A DNA stretch of 6,597 bases from an uncultured Bacteroidales bacterium. Its GTDB lineage: Bacteria; Bacteroidota; Bacteroidia; Bacteroidales; Paludibacteraceae. Under the pieces are notes generated by a model. The model saw only the letters and a list, made by a program, of their open reading frames with translations, did no database searches and was not told where the DNA came from. Below, piece after piece: positions 5,133 to 6,597 of this stretch. The stretch spans positions 1 to 6,597 of the forward strand of contig CAIUKZ010000068.1 of assembly GCA_903899865.1 (NCBI GenBank), given 5' to 3'. A program made the translations under genes and the position numbers. Numbering within the stretch: the first letter of the stretch is position 1; the number at the start of each line of letters is the position of its first letter.

Positions 5133-5969
5133 ATGAAAACATTCAGCTACATCACCATGATTGCAACAGCTCTATTTTTAACCGTTGCAGCAAGCTCTTG
5201 CCAAAAAGAAGAAACAGCAGGATCAATGACATCACTAACCGCCACATCAGGTGACATAGCACAGTCACAACTGGCTGGCGATGAGGCTGTAAGCGCAGCC
5301 GACGATTACGTGCCAAGCAATGTAATGAGTGCCGCTCCACAAAAAGCACCAGCACTGGTATCCAAAGACTCGATAGAGATATCTGTGAGCCATCCTGACA
5401 GCATGACTGTAAAAGTTGAAATTGACTTTGGAAACTCTGGCGTGATAGGAAAAAGAGGCAATGTCCTTAAAGGTGAACTAGAAGTACTCATCAATAAAAG
5501 AACCAAAACTCGCACCATCAGTTTCGTCAATTTCTCTGTCAACGACAACCAAGTAAGAGGCAGTAAAACAGTGGAATATGGTAAAAATACAGCTGGTCAA
5601 CCAACCTGGACCATTACTGCTAGAGATACTATTATCCGCAAGGAAGACGGTGCTATGGTAATCTGGAATTCAGACCGAGTGCGTACTCGCACCAACGACA
5701 ACGGCACACCACTTAACCTATGGGACGATGAATACAGCGTATCTGGGACAGCCAATGGCGTGAACGCAAAAGGAAAAGCCTACACCATGACAATAGATAG
5801 CAATAATCCATTGGTATTCTATGCCAACTACCAACACATTGTAAAAGGAAGCATGGTGATTGCAAGCGAACAAAAATCAGCACTTTTGGATTATGGCGAT
5901 GGCACAAAAGACAACAAAGCCACTGTAACTGTAAATGGCACCATCAAAGAAATCACTCTAGGAAAATAA
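5133..5969 (+). CDS. Lipoprotein of unknown function, paralogue 2, likely surface-exposed
   Basis: This 278-residue paralogue of the preceding gene has a signal peptide (1-22) ending TVAASSC, with lipidated Cys23. Next come QKEE (24-27), which fits the Bacteroidetes lipoprotein export signal (about QKDD/E after the Cys) and predicts display on the cell surface. After a low-complexity segment to about residue 85, the beta-rich domain carries VEIDFGNSG (95-103), NVLKGELEVLI (110-120), FSVNDNQVRGSK (134-145), GTPLNLWDDEYSVSGTANGV (191-210), IVKGSMVI (236-243), LLDYGDG (251-257) and KATVTVNGTIKEITL (262-276). Each aligns with the first paralogue. AVSAADDYVP (52-61) also matches TSAAEYIP in that protein. 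There is no cysteine after Cys23 and no known catalytic motif. It has no ECF-like promoter of its own, so it is probably co-transcribed with the first gene across the 5047-5077 hairpin. The terminator follows 21 bases after the stop. Molecular function is unknown. Confidence 0.88.
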   Translation: MKTFSYITMIATALFLTVAASSCQKEETAGSMTSLTATSGDIAQSQLAGDEAVSAADDYVPSNVMSAAPQKAPALVSKDSIEISVSHPDSMTVKVEIDFGNSGVIGKRGNVLKGELEVLINKRTKTRTISFVNFSVNDNQVRGSKTVEYGKNTAGQPTWTITARDTIIRKEDGAMVIWNSDRVRTRTNDNGTPLNLWDDEYSVSGTANGVNAKGKAYTMTIDSNNPLVFYANYQHIVKGSMVIASEQKSALLDYGDGTKDNKATVTVNGTIKEITLGK

Positions 5970-5990
5970 AACTAATATCATAAAAGTACA

Positions 5991-6032
5991 AATAGCCAAG
6001 CTCACATGCAGCTTGGCTATTCGTTTTTTTTT
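5991..6032 (+). terminator. Rho-independent terminator of the lipoprotein operon
   Basis: AATAGCCAAGCT (5991-6002) pairs perfectly with AGCTTGGCTATT (6010-6021), a 12-bp stem with a 7-base loop, followed by CG and nine T (6024-6032). It marks the end of the lipoprotein transcription unit. It could also act weakly on transcripts arriving from the minus-strand gene at the right. Confidence 0.92.
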
Positions 6033-6126
6033 ATTAACATTGCTCAAATCGAACAAGCATAGGGTGAGCGACATCCGTCATTTACCACCCCGTTCCTCGT
6101 AGCGTATCGTAATTTTAGATGTTCGC

Positions 6127-6240
6127 CGAAGCGTCCAGTGACTGCTGCACAACAGCCACGAGACGCTTTGCCAAATACCCTACGCAAATATCATAAGATG
6201 AGCAAGACCCTTTTTGGCTATATTGTATGTTGTGCACTGG
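6127..6240. repeat. Nested inverted repeats at the 3' end of the right-hand gene
   Basis: Positions 6034-6217 hold no gene. Within them lies a 44-base imperfect hairpin: CGAAGCGTC (6127-6135) with GACGCTTTG (6162-6170), GTG (6138-6140) with CAC (6157-6159), and GCTG (6144-6147) with CAGC (6153-6156), with a 2x2 internal loop and a 3-base bulge. A larger palindrome competes with it: TGCACAACA (6146-6154) with TGTTGTGCA (6228-6236), flanked by CCAG (6135-6138) and CTGG (6237-6240), and enclosing GCCAAA (6170-6175) with TTTGGC (6213-6218). The outer arms span about 90 bases. The right arm lies inside the end of the minus-strand gene. The patch is G+C-rich (35 of 60 bases in 6121-6180). It may be a recombination site, a mobile-element end or a structured terminator; its identity is not settled. 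Confidence 0.6.
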
Positions 6241-6597
6241 GCTTTTTAATTTCTTTCAATAAATCATACAAATTGTCTGTAATTATAGCCTTATCACTTT
6301 CAAGATTGACTATCCCCATTTTGATTTTACGTTTAATTTTAAATCCTAATATAAAACTATATTTGAAAGACAATTGAATCAATATTTTTTCCAACTCTCT
6401 CAAAGTAAGTTCCTGAGAAGTCTCAAGAATAGACAATAAATAGATATAAATTTTTTTAATATTTTGAGAAGAATCAAATTTTACATTTCTATCAAACACA
6501 TATTGTTCAAGTATAAATTTAAGTTCAATACCAATTGAAGGTGAAATTGATGATATATCATCAATTAATTGGTCTATATTTTTTAGAGAATTTTCAT
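6218..6597 (-). CDS. C-terminal part of an unrecognised protein, cut by the right edge
   Basis: The minus-strand frame is open from the window edge to a TAG at 6220-6218, giving 126 residues with the start outside the window. The frame has no stop before the edge, so a GTG at 6499 is not needed as a start. The visible part begins ENSLKNIDQLIDDISS and ends LYDLLKEIKKPSAQHTI. It is predicted mostly helical and rich in Lys, Ile, Leu and Asn. The segment LTLRELEKILIQL to IVNLESDKAIITDNLYDLL has the helix, helix, short beta-wing order of a winged-helix domain, but this is only an impression. No family is recognised. The DNA is much poorer in G+C (14 of 60 in 6241-6300) than the neighbouring lipoprotein genes (32 of 60 in 5701-5760), which hints at acquired DNA. 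Its stop lies inside the inverted repeat described here. Confidence 0.65.
   Translation of the reverse strand, partial: ENSLKNIDQLIDDISSISPSIGIELKFILEQYVFDRNVKFDSSQNIKKIYIYLLSILETSQELTLRELEKILIQLSFKYSFILGFKIKRKIKMGIVNLESDKAIITDNLYDLLKEIKKPSAQHTI

Larger units (their letters stand above)
4139..5969 (+). repeat. Tandem gene duplication including the leader
   Basis: The two lipoprotein genes and the roughly 30-45 bases before each start are homologous. Both leaders begin ACATTC (4139, 5088), continue AATCA with an A-rich run, and end AAACTT..AATTATGAAAAC across the start codon. The second leader carries about a dozen extra bases. The ECF-like promoter at 4084-4115 lies outside the duplicated unit, which fits a tandem duplication under one promoter. 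Confidence 0.65.

Noticed and set aside
6062..6090. Small hairpin GGGTG (6062-6066) with CACCC (6086-6090).
   Set aside because: A five-base stem with a 19-base loop is too weak to stand alone as a feature.
6138..6377. Plus-strand frame of 79 residues.
   Set aside because: It overlaps the inverted-repeat region and lies antisense to the minus-strand frame that stays open to the window edge. It has no recognisable domain, promoter or leader.
1..6597. CRISPR array, tRNA, rRNA, transposase or integrase gene.
   Set aside because: No regularly spaced direct repeats, no tRNA-like cloverleaf, no rRNA segment and no recombinase motifs were seen on either strand.

Overview
The window looks like chromosomal DNA from a member of the Bacteroidota. 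The evidence is a Bacteroidetes-type -33/-7 promoter (TTTG, 19 bases, TATCTTTG), an ECF sigma factor of the Bacteroidetes-expansion type, a FecR anti-sigma factor with a C-terminal DUF4974-like domain, SxC(Q)-type lipoproteins, and starts preceded by A/T-rich sequence rather than Shine-Dalgarno motifs. The genus cannot be read from the sequence.

Layout. Positions 1-282 hold no convincing gene. They contain two diverged hairpin repeats and a possible promoter. Positions 283-1122 encode PgeF (YfiH/YlmD family), a stand-alone housekeeping enzyme. Positions 1277-3981 form a tight three-gene operon: an ECF sigma factor, a FecR-type anti-sigma factor (6-base gap), and a secreted protein with an STN signalling domain joined by a long Thr/Pro/Lys linker to a small beta-rich, probable outer-membrane domain (2-base gap). 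Positions 4170-5969 hold two tandem paralogous lipoproteins of unknown function, closed by a strong rho-independent terminator at 5991-6032. Beyond the terminator, positions 6034-6217 are G+C-rich and full of inverted repeats. A very A+T-rich gene of unknown function enters from the right edge on the minus strand (6597 to 6218).

How the genes may work together. Sigma, anti-sigma and an STN-bearing envelope protein are the three parts of FecI/FecR/FecA-type cell-surface signalling. Here the usual large TonB-dependent receptor is replaced by a 374-residue protein with no room for a plug and 22-strand barrel. The sequence also offers a direct link to the lipoproteins. The element AATAGTGG, then 17 bases, then GTCnTAA, occurs upstream of the sigma gene (1148-1179) and again upstream of the first lipoprotein gene (4084-4115), with identical spacing and unrelated spacer sequence. 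This has the layout of an ECF sigma -35/-10 promoter. It suggests a self-contained regulon in which the sigma factor activates its own operon and the lipoprotein pair. The lipoproteins appear to have arisen by tandem duplication downstream of that one promoter. This is an inference from two sites and has not been tested.
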